Source: Bryobacteraceae bacterium (lineage in GTDB: Bacteria > Acidobacteriota > Terriglobia > Bryobacterales > Bryobacteraceae). Taken from it: DNA of 8,464 nt. Below are positions 1 to 5,994 of the stretch, piece after piece (the stretch's first letter is position 1; each line of letters opens with the position of its first letter). The stretch is taken from contig JANXXV010000647.1 of NCBI GenBank assembly GCA_025350445.1, positions 1 through 8,464 of the forward strand, in the 5' to 3' direction. Below the pieces are notes generated by a model, which made no database searches, was not told where the DNA came from, and worked only from the letters and a program-made list of their open reading frames with translations. The position numbers and the translations under genes were made by a program.

Positions 1-90
1 CCAGCGGAGTTGCGCCAGATAATCGCGGCAGACTTCTTCAGTAGCGAAGCGGCGCTCAAATTCGGCTAAGTCGCGAGGGTAATCCTCCAT
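1..90 (-). CDS. IS1595-family transposase, N-terminal fragment (runs off left edge)
   Basis: On the minus strand an ATG at 90-88 opens a frame that stays open to the window edge, giving 30 residues. It begins MEDYPRDLAEFERRF and continues with TEEVCRDYLAQLRW. This is the recognisable opening of IS1595/ISXO2-type transposases, in which the stretch is followed by a Cys4 zinc ribbon (C-P-x-C-G) and a DDE-type catalytic domain. Those parts lie beyond the window and cannot be assessed. The sequence AAGGG just before the ATG is a poorly spaced ribosome-binding candidate. The enzyme would move the IS by DNA cut-and-paste or copy-type transposition. The fragment is too short to say whether the full gene is intact. 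Confidence 0.8.
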   Translation of the reverse strand, partial: MEDYPRDLAEFERRFATEEVCRDYLAQLRW

Positions 91-147
91 GGCCCTTCAT
101 GCTATATGTTGGGGCTACATGAGTCAAGTGCATAGCTAGACAAGTGG
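1..147 (-). mobile_element. End of an IS1595-family insertion sequence (partial; rest lies left of window)
   Basis: The start of an IS1595-type transposase gene and its short leader occupy the left edge on the minus strand, so this is the transposase-upstream end of the element. The inner boundary with lhr is uncertain. It should lie somewhere between about 125 and 152, because the helicase reading frame loses family-like sequence and meets a stop there. The minus strand of this end carries two related octamers, CACTTGAC (rc of 123-130) and CACTTGTC (rc of 139-146), which match at 7 of 8 bases and sit 16 bp apart. They could be transposase-binding or terminal-repeat sequence. The opposite end is outside the window, so neither the terminal inverted repeats nor the target duplication (8 bp is usual in this family) can be checked. 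Confidence 0.72.
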
Positions 148-3100
148 AAATGCGGCGGCCAGCGCTATGCGGCTCACCCGCGGGCCAGGCATAATAATCC
201 CCGCCAAGCTCAACGGATCGGCATTCGCTATCGGAACCAGCTCCGATTGCAGATCGTCCCGCCGCATGGCCCGGAGCATTTCCAGGGCTTCCGGGCGCGC
301 AAACTGCTCTCCAGTGAAGCCGGAAATGAACCGTCCGCCCCGAATCTCGCCCCGTGCTTCCATCTTGCGCAGTACCGGCAACAGATCCCGCCACGGCGGC
401 GCGACCATTTCGCGCGCCAGCAAATCGCGCAGCAGCACGCCCCAACGCGAAAGCAACTGCCTGGCAAAGTGTTCCAGGCGCAACCCGGCATCCGCGGGCG
501 GAGGGTTATTCCGAACCAGCGCCCAGCGGCCCGCCGCATGCCGTGGACGCTTTCTTCCGCTGCTCCCTTCGCCCCTGCGGCGTTTTGGATCGATCAGCGC
601 ACGCAGATTGTCGAAGCCATCCGCCGTAACCGACCCCCCGGCCACCAGTTCCCAGAGCCCGTCCTCCACCTCACTCGCCAGCCGTCCCGTTTGCCGCACC
701 AGATCCAGAAAGAAGCTGGCGCCGTTCCGTTCCAGCGCCGCGATCACATCCTGCGCCGCATGGGATAAAGCCGACGTCTGTTCCGTGGCCGTTGCCTCCA
801 TCAGCCAACAGGCATCTTCCCGCAAGAATAACGACACGGGCGCGATACGGGTGGGCCGCACCCGCCGGCTCTCCGCGGATGCCGGATGAGGCGATATCCT
901 GCCCCACATCACTTCGCCGGACAAAGAGAGTTCGTCTAGAAGCGCCGCGTCGTATCGAGAGATTCTCCGTCGCAGAATCTCGGTTTCCCAGGACGAGGCG
1001 GGAATCTCATAGCCCTGCAATTGCCGGATAATCTGCAGCAGGCCGTCCGCGCCGTGAAGCTGGCTCCCTTGGGAGACGTGCTGCCAGCGGTGCAGAAACC
1101 GCTCGAAGCCAAGAGCGGTCACGGGTTCGATTTCGCGCCGCAGACGGCCTAAAGTTGTGCGATGGATGCGCGCCAGAATCCGCCGGTTGCACCATTCGAT
1201 CTCTCCGGCGGAATTCCGAAAGTGCCCTTGCAGCGCCTGTCCTTGCCCTTCCAGTCGCAATAGTGCGGAGGCAATTGTGTCGCTGGAGAATGCCAGTTTC
1301 TCCGCCAGTTCTGTTACAGTGACGGGCCCGATGAGTTCCAGCCAGCCGGATACCACGGCGTCCGGGTCGTCTGCAACGCTCGCGCGTTCGGCGGCCACCC
1401 AAAACTGCCGGCCGGAGCGATGAACGACAGTAGCCCGCCGCCATCGGACGAGTTCGTCAAAGAACGGGAGCCAATCGGCCACCGGGGGCAATGCGATCAA
1501 CGTCAGCAGCGCGTCGTGCAACTCGTCGGCGTTGCGAACTTCCGGCCACAATTCGGCTGACACCTGCTCAATCGCCGCCGGGTCAATGGCTCCGTCACCG
1601 CCGGAAATGTCCGTTCCCAGCCGTTGCCGCAAATGGACCGCGCGAGTCCGCCGTTCCTCAAGCGGCGCGCCGTCCAAGAACGCATACGGGTTTGCGTTGA
1701 GGATCTCGTGGGAAAACCGGGAAGCCTGCAAAGTCTCAATCCCCACCGTACGGATCTGGCCGGTTTCGATGGCGCGCAGCACATCCCGCAGCCCCTCCAG
1801 ATCCATCGCCTCATGCAGGCAATTGCCGATGGTCTCCTGCACCAGCGGGTGGTTTGGAATGCGGATGGGACCGGTCAGGTTCTCACCGCAGGCTACCTGA
1901 TCGGGAAAAACGGCGGCCAGCAGGTCGTCGGCACGCATGCGCTGGATGGGCGCCGGTACCCTGGCGCCGCCGCTGAAGCGAAGAATCGCCAGTGCCCGGG
2001 TAGCATTCCAGCGCCAGCGGGCGCCAAACATGGGTGCGTCGAGCAGAGCTTGCGTCAAGACGTCTTCCACTGTTTCAGGTGTCAGAAACGCGAAGACAAG
2101 ATCCAGCGGAAACGCATGCTGCCCGCTCAGCGAGATCACCAGCCCGTTGTCCGTGGCGGCGGCCTGCAATTCAAAGTTAAACGTGCGGCAAAAGCGCTTT
2201 CTCAGGGCCAAGCCCCAGGCGCGGTTGATACGCGAACCAAACGGGGCGTGCAGAACCAATTGCATTCCGCCCGCCTGATCGAAGAAGCGTTCCGCCACGA
2301 TCGTTTTCTGGGACGGCAATACGCCCAGTTCCGCGGCGGCGGTTTGCACGTAGGCTATCGCTTGTTTGGCGCCGGCCTCGTCCAAGCCGCATTGCGCCGT
2401 CAGGAAATCGGGCACCGGATCCGAGACGATCCGCTGTCGAAGATCCGCCACTTCGGCGGACAATTCCCGAGACCGGCCCGGTGCTTCTCCCAACCAAAAC
2501 GGAACGGAAGGCGGCGCACCCTGCGCATCAGTCACGCGGACCCGCCCCGATTCCACCCGCTTGATGCGCCAGGAATGCGTGCCCAGCAGAAAAATGTCTC
2601 CGGCGAGGCTTTCCACGGCAAAGTCTTCGTCGACGGTGCCGATCGTTCTTTCGTCGGGTTCGGCAATGACCGCGTAATTCGCCGTCTCCGGAATCGCTCC
2701 GCCTGAAGTAATGGCTGCCAGCCGGGCACCCCGGCGACCCTTCACCACGCCGTTCACCTGGTCGCGATGGAGCATGGCGCCGCTCCGCCCGCGCGAGGTG
2801 GCGATGCCGTCGGAGAGCATCGCGATGACCGCGTCAAAATCTTCGCGCGGGAGATTGCGGTAGGGATACGCCGCGCGAACGGCTGCATAGAGATCGTCCT
2901 CTTTCCAACTCTCCGCGGCAGCGGCGGCGACAATTTGCTGGGCCAGAATATCGAGCGCGTTCCGTGGAATTTCAAGCTGTTCGAGGTCACCTTTGTTAAT
3001 GGCTGAAACCACGGCCGCGCATTCGATCAGTTCATCCCTTGTGCAGGGAAACAGGCGGCCCTTCGGCAGCGCTCCTACCCAATGGCCAGACCGCCCCACC

Positions 3101-4158
3101 CGCTGCAACGCGACACCGATGTTGCGCGGCGAGCCAACCTGGCAGACCAGATCAATGGTCCCGATGTCGATTCCGAGTTCCAGTGATGCCGTCGCCACTA
3201 CCGCGCGCAGATCGCCCCGCTTCAACCTGGATTCGGCTTCAAATCGAAGTGTCCGCGAAAGACTGCCGTGATGGGGAAGGATGACGCCTTCCCCCAGCCG
3301 TTCGGTCAACGCCTGCGAGACACGCTCTGAAAGTCTTCGGGTGTTTACAAACACCAGCGTTGTCCGATTCTGCCGGATGAGTTCCGCGATGCGGTCGTAG
3401 ATGTCGGCCCACAACTCGTGGGTGCCGATTGGGCCGAGCTCGTCGCGCGGGACTTCCACCGCCAGATCCATCCGGCGGCGGTGCCCAACGTCGACGATGC
3501 GCGTGCCGGGTCCAAGAAACCGGCCAACCTCTTCGATGGGTCTCATGGTCGCGGAGAGGCCAATTCGTTGCGGCCGATTGTTCGCCAGCGCATCCAGACG
3601 CGCCAGCGATAAGGCGAGGTGGGAGCCCCGCTTGTCATCCGCTATGGCGTGAATTTCATCTACGATCACGGTTGACGCTGTCCTTAGCATGTCTCGTGAC
3701 TTTTCGGCGGTCAGCAGAAGAAAGAGCGATTCCGGCGTGGTTACCAGGATGTGCGGCGGCTTCTTCAACATCTTCCGCCGGTCTGCCATCGGTGTGTCGC
3801 CGGTGCGGACGGCGGTGCGAATCGGCGAAAACGGATGGCCGGCTTGCATCGCCATGGCTGCTATTTCCGCCAGGGGTGCTTCCAGATTTCGCTGAATGTC
3901 GTTGCTGAGCGCCTTCAATGGCGAGACGTAGACCACTTGCGTTTCATCCGGCAGTGTGTGTGTTCGAGCAGCGCGGACCAACCGATCTAAACAGAAGAGA
4001 AATGCCGCCAGGGTCTTTCCGGAGCCGGTGGGCGCAGAAATCAGCGTGTCATACCCGGCTGCGATTTCTGCCCAGCCCAGTGTTTGGGGCTCGGTGGGAG
4101 AACCGAAGCGTTCGCTGAACCACTTTTGAACGATAGGATCGAAGCCGGAAAGCGCCAT
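136..4158 (-). CDS. lhr: Lhr-like superfamily 2 ATP-dependent helicase, C-terminus apparently altered by IS insertion
   Basis: This 1340-residue protein is a 3'-to-5' nucleic acid helicase of the Lhr type, a family linked to DNA repair and RNA:DNA unwinding in the cytoplasm. Visible core motifs in order are: Q-motif-like TEPQ (22-25), Walker A APTGSGKT (42-49), SPLKAL (79-84), TTPESL (140-145), Walker B/DEIH (167-170), SAT (202-204), motif IV near LVFVNTRR (268-275), motif V ELGIDIG (327-333) and motif VI QRVGRSGHW (352-360). Lhr-specific regions follow: a winged-helix segment after 380, the HAPFGSRINRAWGL signature (637-650), the DEAD/H-associated domain to about 760, and a long C-terminal winged-helix array. 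The ATG at 4158 gives the usual short lead to the Q motif; no strong ribosome-binding site precedes it. The protein ends about GIIMPGPRVSRIA, where relatives normally continue for several tens of residues. The last residues (LAAAFPLV) and the TAG look like read-through into the IS end. The helicase core is intact, so activity may survive. Confidence 0.93.
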   Translation of the reverse strand: MALSGFDPIVQKWFSERFGSPTEPQTLGWAEIAAGYDTLISAPTGSGKTLAAFLFCLDRLVRAARTHTLPDETQVVYVSPLKALSNDIQRNLEAPLAEIAAMAMQAGHPFSPIRTAVRTGDTPMADRRKMLKKPPHILVTTPESLFLLLTAEKSRDMLRTASTVIVDEIHAIADDKRGSHLALSLARLDALANNRPQRIGLSATMRPIEEVGRFLGPGTRIVDVGHRRRMDLAVEVPRDELGPIGTHELWADIYDRIAELIRQNRTTLVFVNTRRLSERVSQALTERLGEGVILPHHGSLSRTLRFEAESRLKRGDLRAVVATASLELGIDIGTIDLVCQVGSPRNIGVALQRVGRSGHWVGALPKGRLFPCTRDELIECAAVVSAINKGDLEQLEIPRNALDILAQQIVAAAAAESWKEDDLYAAVRAAYPYRNLPREDFDAVIAMLSDGIATSRGRSGAMLHRDQVNGVVKGRRGARLAAITSGGAIPETANYAVIAEPDERTIGTVDEDFAVESLAGDIFLLGTHSWRIKRVESGRVRVTDAQGAPPSVPFWLGEAPGRSRELSAEVADLRQRIVSDPVPDFLTAQCGLDEAGAKQAIAYVQTAAAELGVLPSQKTIVAERFFDQAGGMQLVLHAPFGSRINRAWGLALRKRFCRTFNFELQAAATDNGLVISLSGQHAFPLDLVFAFLTPETVEDVLTQALLDAPMFGARWRWNATRALAILRFSGGARVPAPIQRMRADDLLAAVFPDQVACGENLTGPIRIPNHPLVQETIGNCLHEAMDLEGLRDVLRAIETGQIRTVGIETLQASRFSHEILNANPYAFLDGAPLEERRTRAVHLRQRLGTDISGGDGAIDPAAIEQVSAELWPEVRNADELHDALLTLIALPPVADWLPFFDELVRWRRATVVHRSGRQFWVAAERASVADDPDAVVSGWLELIGPVTVTELAEKLAFSSDTIASALLRLEGQGQALQGHFRNSAGEIEWCNRRILARIHRTTLGRLRREIEPVTALGFERFLHRWQHVSQGSQLHGADGLLQIIRQLQGYEIPASSWETEILRRRISRYDAALLDELSLSGEVMWGRISPHPASAESRRVRPTRIAPVSLFLREDACWLMEATATEQTSALSHAAQDVIAALERNGASFFLDLVRQTGRLASEVEDGLWELVAGGSVTADGFDNLRALIDPKRRRGEGSSGRKRPRHAAGRWALVRNNPPPADAGLRLEHFARQLLSRWGVLLRDLLAREMVAPPWRDLLPVLRKMEARGEIRGGRFISGFTGEQFARPEALEMLRAMRRDDLQSELVPIANADPLSLAGIIMPGPRVSRIALAAAFPLV

Positions 4159-4180
4159 AGGCTACGGTGGGGCCCTTTTG

Positions 4181-4186
4181 ATTATG
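4181..4186 (-). promoter_or_regulatory. Candidate -10 element for lhr
   Basis: The minus strand reads CATAAT here, 22 bases before the lhr ATG, which would start the transcript around 4174. No good -35 hexamer is visible at the right distance; the tandem repeat 4191-4210 occupies that position. If real, binding of a TA repressor to this 83-bp divergent region could also affect lhr. This is a single-motif prediction and weak. Confidence 0.22.
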
Positions 4187-4190
4187 ACGC

Positions 4191-4210
4191 AGGAGGTGGT
4201 AGGAGGTGGT
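4191..4210. repeat. Tandem direct repeat, 2 x AGGAGGTGGT
   Basis: Two identical, adjacent 10-bp units lie in the gap between divergent lhr and the antitoxin gene. Each unit contains a full Shine-Dalgarno-like AGGAGGTG on the plus strand and the matching anti-SD-like CACCTCCT on the minus strand. The second copy sits 9 bases before a TTG (4218) that is in frame with the antitoxin. The units may be protein-binding iterons, the remains of a translation start, or simple slippage. Confidence 0.9.
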
Positions 4211-4212
4211 AC

Positions 4213-4218
4213 GATAAT
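4213..4218 (+). promoter_or_regulatory. Candidate -10 element for the toxin-antitoxin operon
   Basis: GATAAT matches the sigma-70 -10 consensus at five of six bases and directly abuts the TGTGTACACA palindrome. Transcription would begin near 4225, giving a leader of about 17 bases before the ATG at 4242. No clear -35 is seen; the tandem repeat lies in that area. A promoter overlapped by its operator is the usual arrangement for an autoregulated TA operon. Confidence 0.35.
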
Positions 4219-4228
4219 TGTGTACACA
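4219..4228. promoter_or_regulatory. Perfect palindrome TGTGTACACA, probable antitoxin operator
   Basis: The ten bases are their own reverse complement and contain the core TGTACA (4221-4226). Phd/YefM-family antitoxins autoregulate by binding palindromes, and the YefM operator is built on TGTACA cores, so a Phd/YefM-like gene starting 14 bases downstream fits well. A second, degenerate GTAC lies at 4209-4212, 13 bp upstream centre to centre, and may be a weaker half of a paired operator. The site also lies in the lhr upstream region. Confidence 0.5.
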
Positions 4229-4230
4229 GA

Positions 4231-4236
4231 GAGGTG
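4231..4236 (+). promoter_or_regulatory. Ribosome-binding site GAGGTG for the antitoxin
   Basis: GAGGTG ends 5 bases before the ATG at 4242 and supports that codon as the start. The upstream in-frame TTG at 4218 would add eight residues (MCTQRGEG) with no Phd character and would place the operator inside the coding sequence. Confidence 0.55.
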
Positions 4237-4241
4237 AAGGC

Positions 4242-4532
4242 ATGCCGGCTACCAAAGTGGGAATTCGCGAGTTTCGAGAGAACCTTTCCAGCTATCTGGA
4301 ATCGAGGACTCCGGTCGCCATCACGCGGCACGGCGCTACTATCGGCATTTATTTGCCGACTCGGCCTAGGCCGACGAAGGAGCAAATAGAAGCGTATCGT
4401 CTTGCTGGAGAAAAGATCGACGCCATGATCGCCGCGGCAGGTACCAACGAAGAGGAACTGATGGAGGACTTCAAACGACTCCGCCGTGAGGAGCGGCAGA
4501 AACAACTCGAAGATGCTGGTTCTGGACGCTAA
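4242..4532 (+). CDS. Phd/YefM-family antitoxin of a type II toxin-antitoxin pair
   Basis: This is a 96-residue protein. Its N-terminal half has the Phd/YefM dimer and DNA-binding pattern: VGIREFRENLSSYLE (6-20), then TPVAITRHGATIGIYLP (23-39), in which a strand-forming stretch with the R-H-G turn is typical. The C-terminal half, from about 45 to 96, is highly charged and probably helical (KEQIEAY, EEELMEDFKRLRREE). In this family that part wraps and blocks the toxin. It should neutralise the PIN toxin encoded just downstream and repress its own promoter at the palindrome 4219-4228. The ATG was chosen over the in-frame TTG at 4218 because of its own GAGGTG site and the family's usual N-terminus. 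The gene overlaps the toxin gene by 20 bp, which suggests translational coupling. Confidence 0.85.
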   Translation: MPATKVGIREFRENLSSYLESRTPVAITRHGATIGIYLPTRPRPTKEQIEAYRLAGEKIDAMIAAAGTNEEELMEDFKRLRREERQKQLEDAGSGR

Positions 4533-4941
4533 CATTCTCATGCGTGCCGTGCTCGGGAAGCGTGCACGAGCGTTGCTTGCCAAATACGGCGAGCGAACTG
4601 ATTTAGTAGCGCCCGACGTCGCATTCGAAGAGGCTCGGAGACGTTTGCCACAAGTGATTGAGCGCCGGAAACTGCGGCAAGAACCTTTCATGGAATATTT
4701 CGACTCGCCCGCGGACGTAATCCAAACCGTGGAACTTGAATCCTACTCCGCCTTCGAGACAATCGCGCGTCAGCGCCTGGCGCGCCGCGATGAAAGCGAT
4801 TGGCCGATCCTGGCAACGGCGCTCGCTTTACGCTTTCCGATATGGACCGAAGACACCGACTTTTTTGGCTGCGGCGTGGCCACCTGGACATCGGATCGAG
4901 TAGAACTCTACCTGGCTGAAATCGCAACTCCGTACCCTTGA
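4513..4941 (+). CDS. PIN-domain ribonuclease toxin (VapC-like) of the TA pair
   Basis: This 142-residue protein is a metal-dependent PIN-fold nuclease. The opening LVLDANILM carries the first catalytic Asp (D5). Acidic candidates for the rest of the site are E39/E40 (AFEEARRR), D96 (DESDWPILATAL) and D114/D116 (IWTEDTDFFG). The D-W-P-I-L-A and W-T-E-D-x-D-F blocks are characteristic of PIN toxins that pair with Phd-type antitoxins. VapC-like toxins cleave specific RNAs such as tRNAs, but the target here cannot be read from sequence. The ATG at 4513 is preferred to the GTG at 4486 because the PIN fold begins immediately with LVLDAN. No strong ribosome-binding site lies close to it, so translation probably depends on the overlapping antitoxin gene. 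The full catalytic set looks present, so the toxin appears functional. Confidence 0.88.
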   Translation: MLVLDANILMRAVLGKRARALLAKYGERTDLVAPDVAFEEARRRLPQVIERRKLRQEPFMEYFDSPADVIQTVELESYSAFETIARQRLARRDESDWPILATALALRFPIWTEDTDFFGCGVATWTSDRVELYLAEIATPYP

Positions 4942-4949
4942 ACGGTGAT

Positions 4950-4970
4950 TGGTTATAGAATCCATAACCA
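4950..4970. repeat. Inverted repeat TGGTTAT-N7-ATAACCA over the beta-propeller start codon
   Basis: The two 7-base arms (4950-4956 and 4964-4970) are perfect complements around a 7-base loop, AGAATCC. The last base of the right arm is the A of the ATG. It lies 8 bases after the toxin stop. There is no following T tract, so it is not a typical terminator. It could be an operator or an RNA hairpin limiting initiation. The loop side also contains TATAGAAT, a -10-like string close enough to the ATG to give a nearly leaderless message. Confidence 0.6.
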
Positions 4971-5950
4971 TGTACCGCAAAATATTCTTCCTCATAGCAC
5001 TCGCCTTCCAAGCAGCCGCGCAAACCCCCACCTACCTCATCCTGCAAAAAGGCGCCAGTTCCCTCGCCTATTACTCGACCGGCGGCACACTGCAAAGCAC
5101 CGTTCCCACCGGCCAGCATCCCCACGAAATGATGCTCTCCACGGACGGCCGCTACCTCTACACCACCGACAATGGCACCATGCGCGTCGAGCATCCCGGC
5201 TCCGGTGGCAATTCGCTCTCCATCATTGACGTTGCCGCGCGGCGTAAATTCGCCGATATCAGCTTCGGTGAGTATCACCGCCCGCATGGAATCGACCTCG
5301 ACCCAGCTACCGGGAACCTGGCCATCACCACCGAACTGCCCGACCAGCTACTAATCGTCGATCCGCTGAAGAGGACGGTTCTGAAGCACTTCCCCACCAA
5401 GGGCAAGACCTCGCACATGGTGCGGTTCGGTCCCGGCGCGCAATGGGCCTACGTCAGCAACGGCGGTTCCTCCAACGTTTCCGCTATCAACCTGAAGACC
5501 GGAGAAGTGAAGTTGATTCCCACAGGCAATCGCCCCGAAGGCAGCGTGCTTTCCAAGGACGGCAAGGAACTCTACGTGTGCAACCGCGAGTCGGCCTCGC
5601 TCACTGTGATCGAGACCACCCGTAACTCCGCCATTGCCAACATCCCCACCGGCAAAGGGCCCGTCCGGATCGCCCTAACGCCGGACGGCGGCACGTTAGT
5701 CTACGCCCTGATGCACGATAAGAAGATCGGTTTCGCGAATCCGAAAACACGCCGGCAGACCGACTACCTGATTCTTCCGCAGCAGCCCGTCTCACTTGAG
5801 CTTTCACCCGATGGCGCGCACGCCTTCGCCTCCGCCGAAGAATCCGACACCGTGTACGTCGTCTCAGTCGCGCAGAAGCGGATCATCCAGGAACTCCACA
5901 CCGCGCAAGGCGCCGGGCCGGATCCGGTTTTTGAGATCTCGCTGAAGTGA
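4970..5950 (+). CDS. Secreted YncE/YVTN-like beta-propeller protein
   Basis: The 326-residue product starts with a Sec signal peptide: MYRK, a hydrophobic run IFFLIALAF, and a likely cut after AAA (15-17). The rest is a beta-propeller of about seven YVTN-type blades. Each blade has a P-x-x turn, a hydrophobic strand and a [S/T]-x-DG step: LSTDGRYLYTTDNG (56-69), the RPHGIDLDPATG region (104-115), the SHMVRFGPGA region (148-157), LSKDGKELYVCN (194-205), LTPDGGTLVYAL (236-247) and LSPDGAHAFASA (278-289). Aligned just after the turn of successive blades are H52, H106, H149 and E190, then V232, V274 and D318. Such propellers act in the periplasm or outside the cell as binding scaffolds or enzymes; the specific role here is unknown. 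The ATG at 4970 is preferred over the TTG at 4949 because it starts the signal peptide directly. There is no clear Shine-Dalgarno sequence. It follows the toxin by 28 bp but is probably unrelated in function. Confidence 0.85.
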   Translation: MYRKIFFLIALAFQAAAQTPTYLILQKGASSLAYYSTGGTLQSTVPTGQHPHEMMLSTDGRYLYTTDNGTMRVEHPGSGGNSLSIIDVAARRKFADISFGEYHRPHGIDLDPATGNLAITTELPDQLLIVDPLKRTVLKHFPTKGKTSHMVRFGPGAQWAYVSNGGSSNVSAINLKTGEVKLIPTGNRPEGSVLSKDGKELYVCNRESASLTVIETTRNSAIANIPTGKGPVRIALTPDGGTLVYALMHDKKIGFANPKTRRQTDYLILPQQPVSLELSPDGAHAFASAEESDTVYVVSVAQKRIIQELHTAQGAGPDPVFEISLK

Positions 5951-5961
5951 AATGAACCCTG

Positions 5962-5970
5962 TGTTAACCT
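5962..5970 (+). promoter_or_regulatory. Candidate extended -10 for recO-glyQ-glyS
   Basis: TGTTAACCT fits the extended -10 pattern TGnTAnnnT and lies in the 44-bp gap before recO. Transcription would start near 5977, about 18 bases before the ATG. No properly spaced -35 is found: TTGAGA at 5931-5936 is about 28 bp away. No terminator separates the propeller gene from recO, so read-through is also possible. Confidence 0.2.
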
Positions 5971-5994
5971 AAGGTCTTACACGCATCGCCCACT

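Noticed and set aside
56..445. 129-codon minus-strand frame spanning the IS end and the lhr tail
   Set aside because: It crosses the IS/lhr junction in a frame different from both the transposase and the helicase, and its protein is low-complexity.
167..889. 240-codon plus-strand frame antisense to the lhr 3' region
   Set aside because: The translation is rich in Arg, Ser and Pro and low in complexity, typical of the reverse frame of a GC-rich gene. The opposite strand codes for conserved Lhr sequence.
1624..2706. 360-codon open frame on the plus strand inside lhr
   Set aside because: It lies fully antisense to a clear helicase gene in GC-rich DNA, where long shadow frames are expected. Its translation shows no recognisable domain and no ribosome-binding site decides its start.
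4688..5287. 199-codon minus-strand frame across the toxin and beta-propeller genes
   Set aside because: It overlaps two well-supported plus-strand genes and the inverted repeat between them; no family resemblance is seen.
5961..5982. Imperfect hairpin (GTGT...ACCT-A-AGGT...ACAC) between the propeller gene and recO as a terminator
   Set aside because: The stem is broken by an unequal internal loop, the inner loop is too tight and no T tract follows. It is at most a weak structure.
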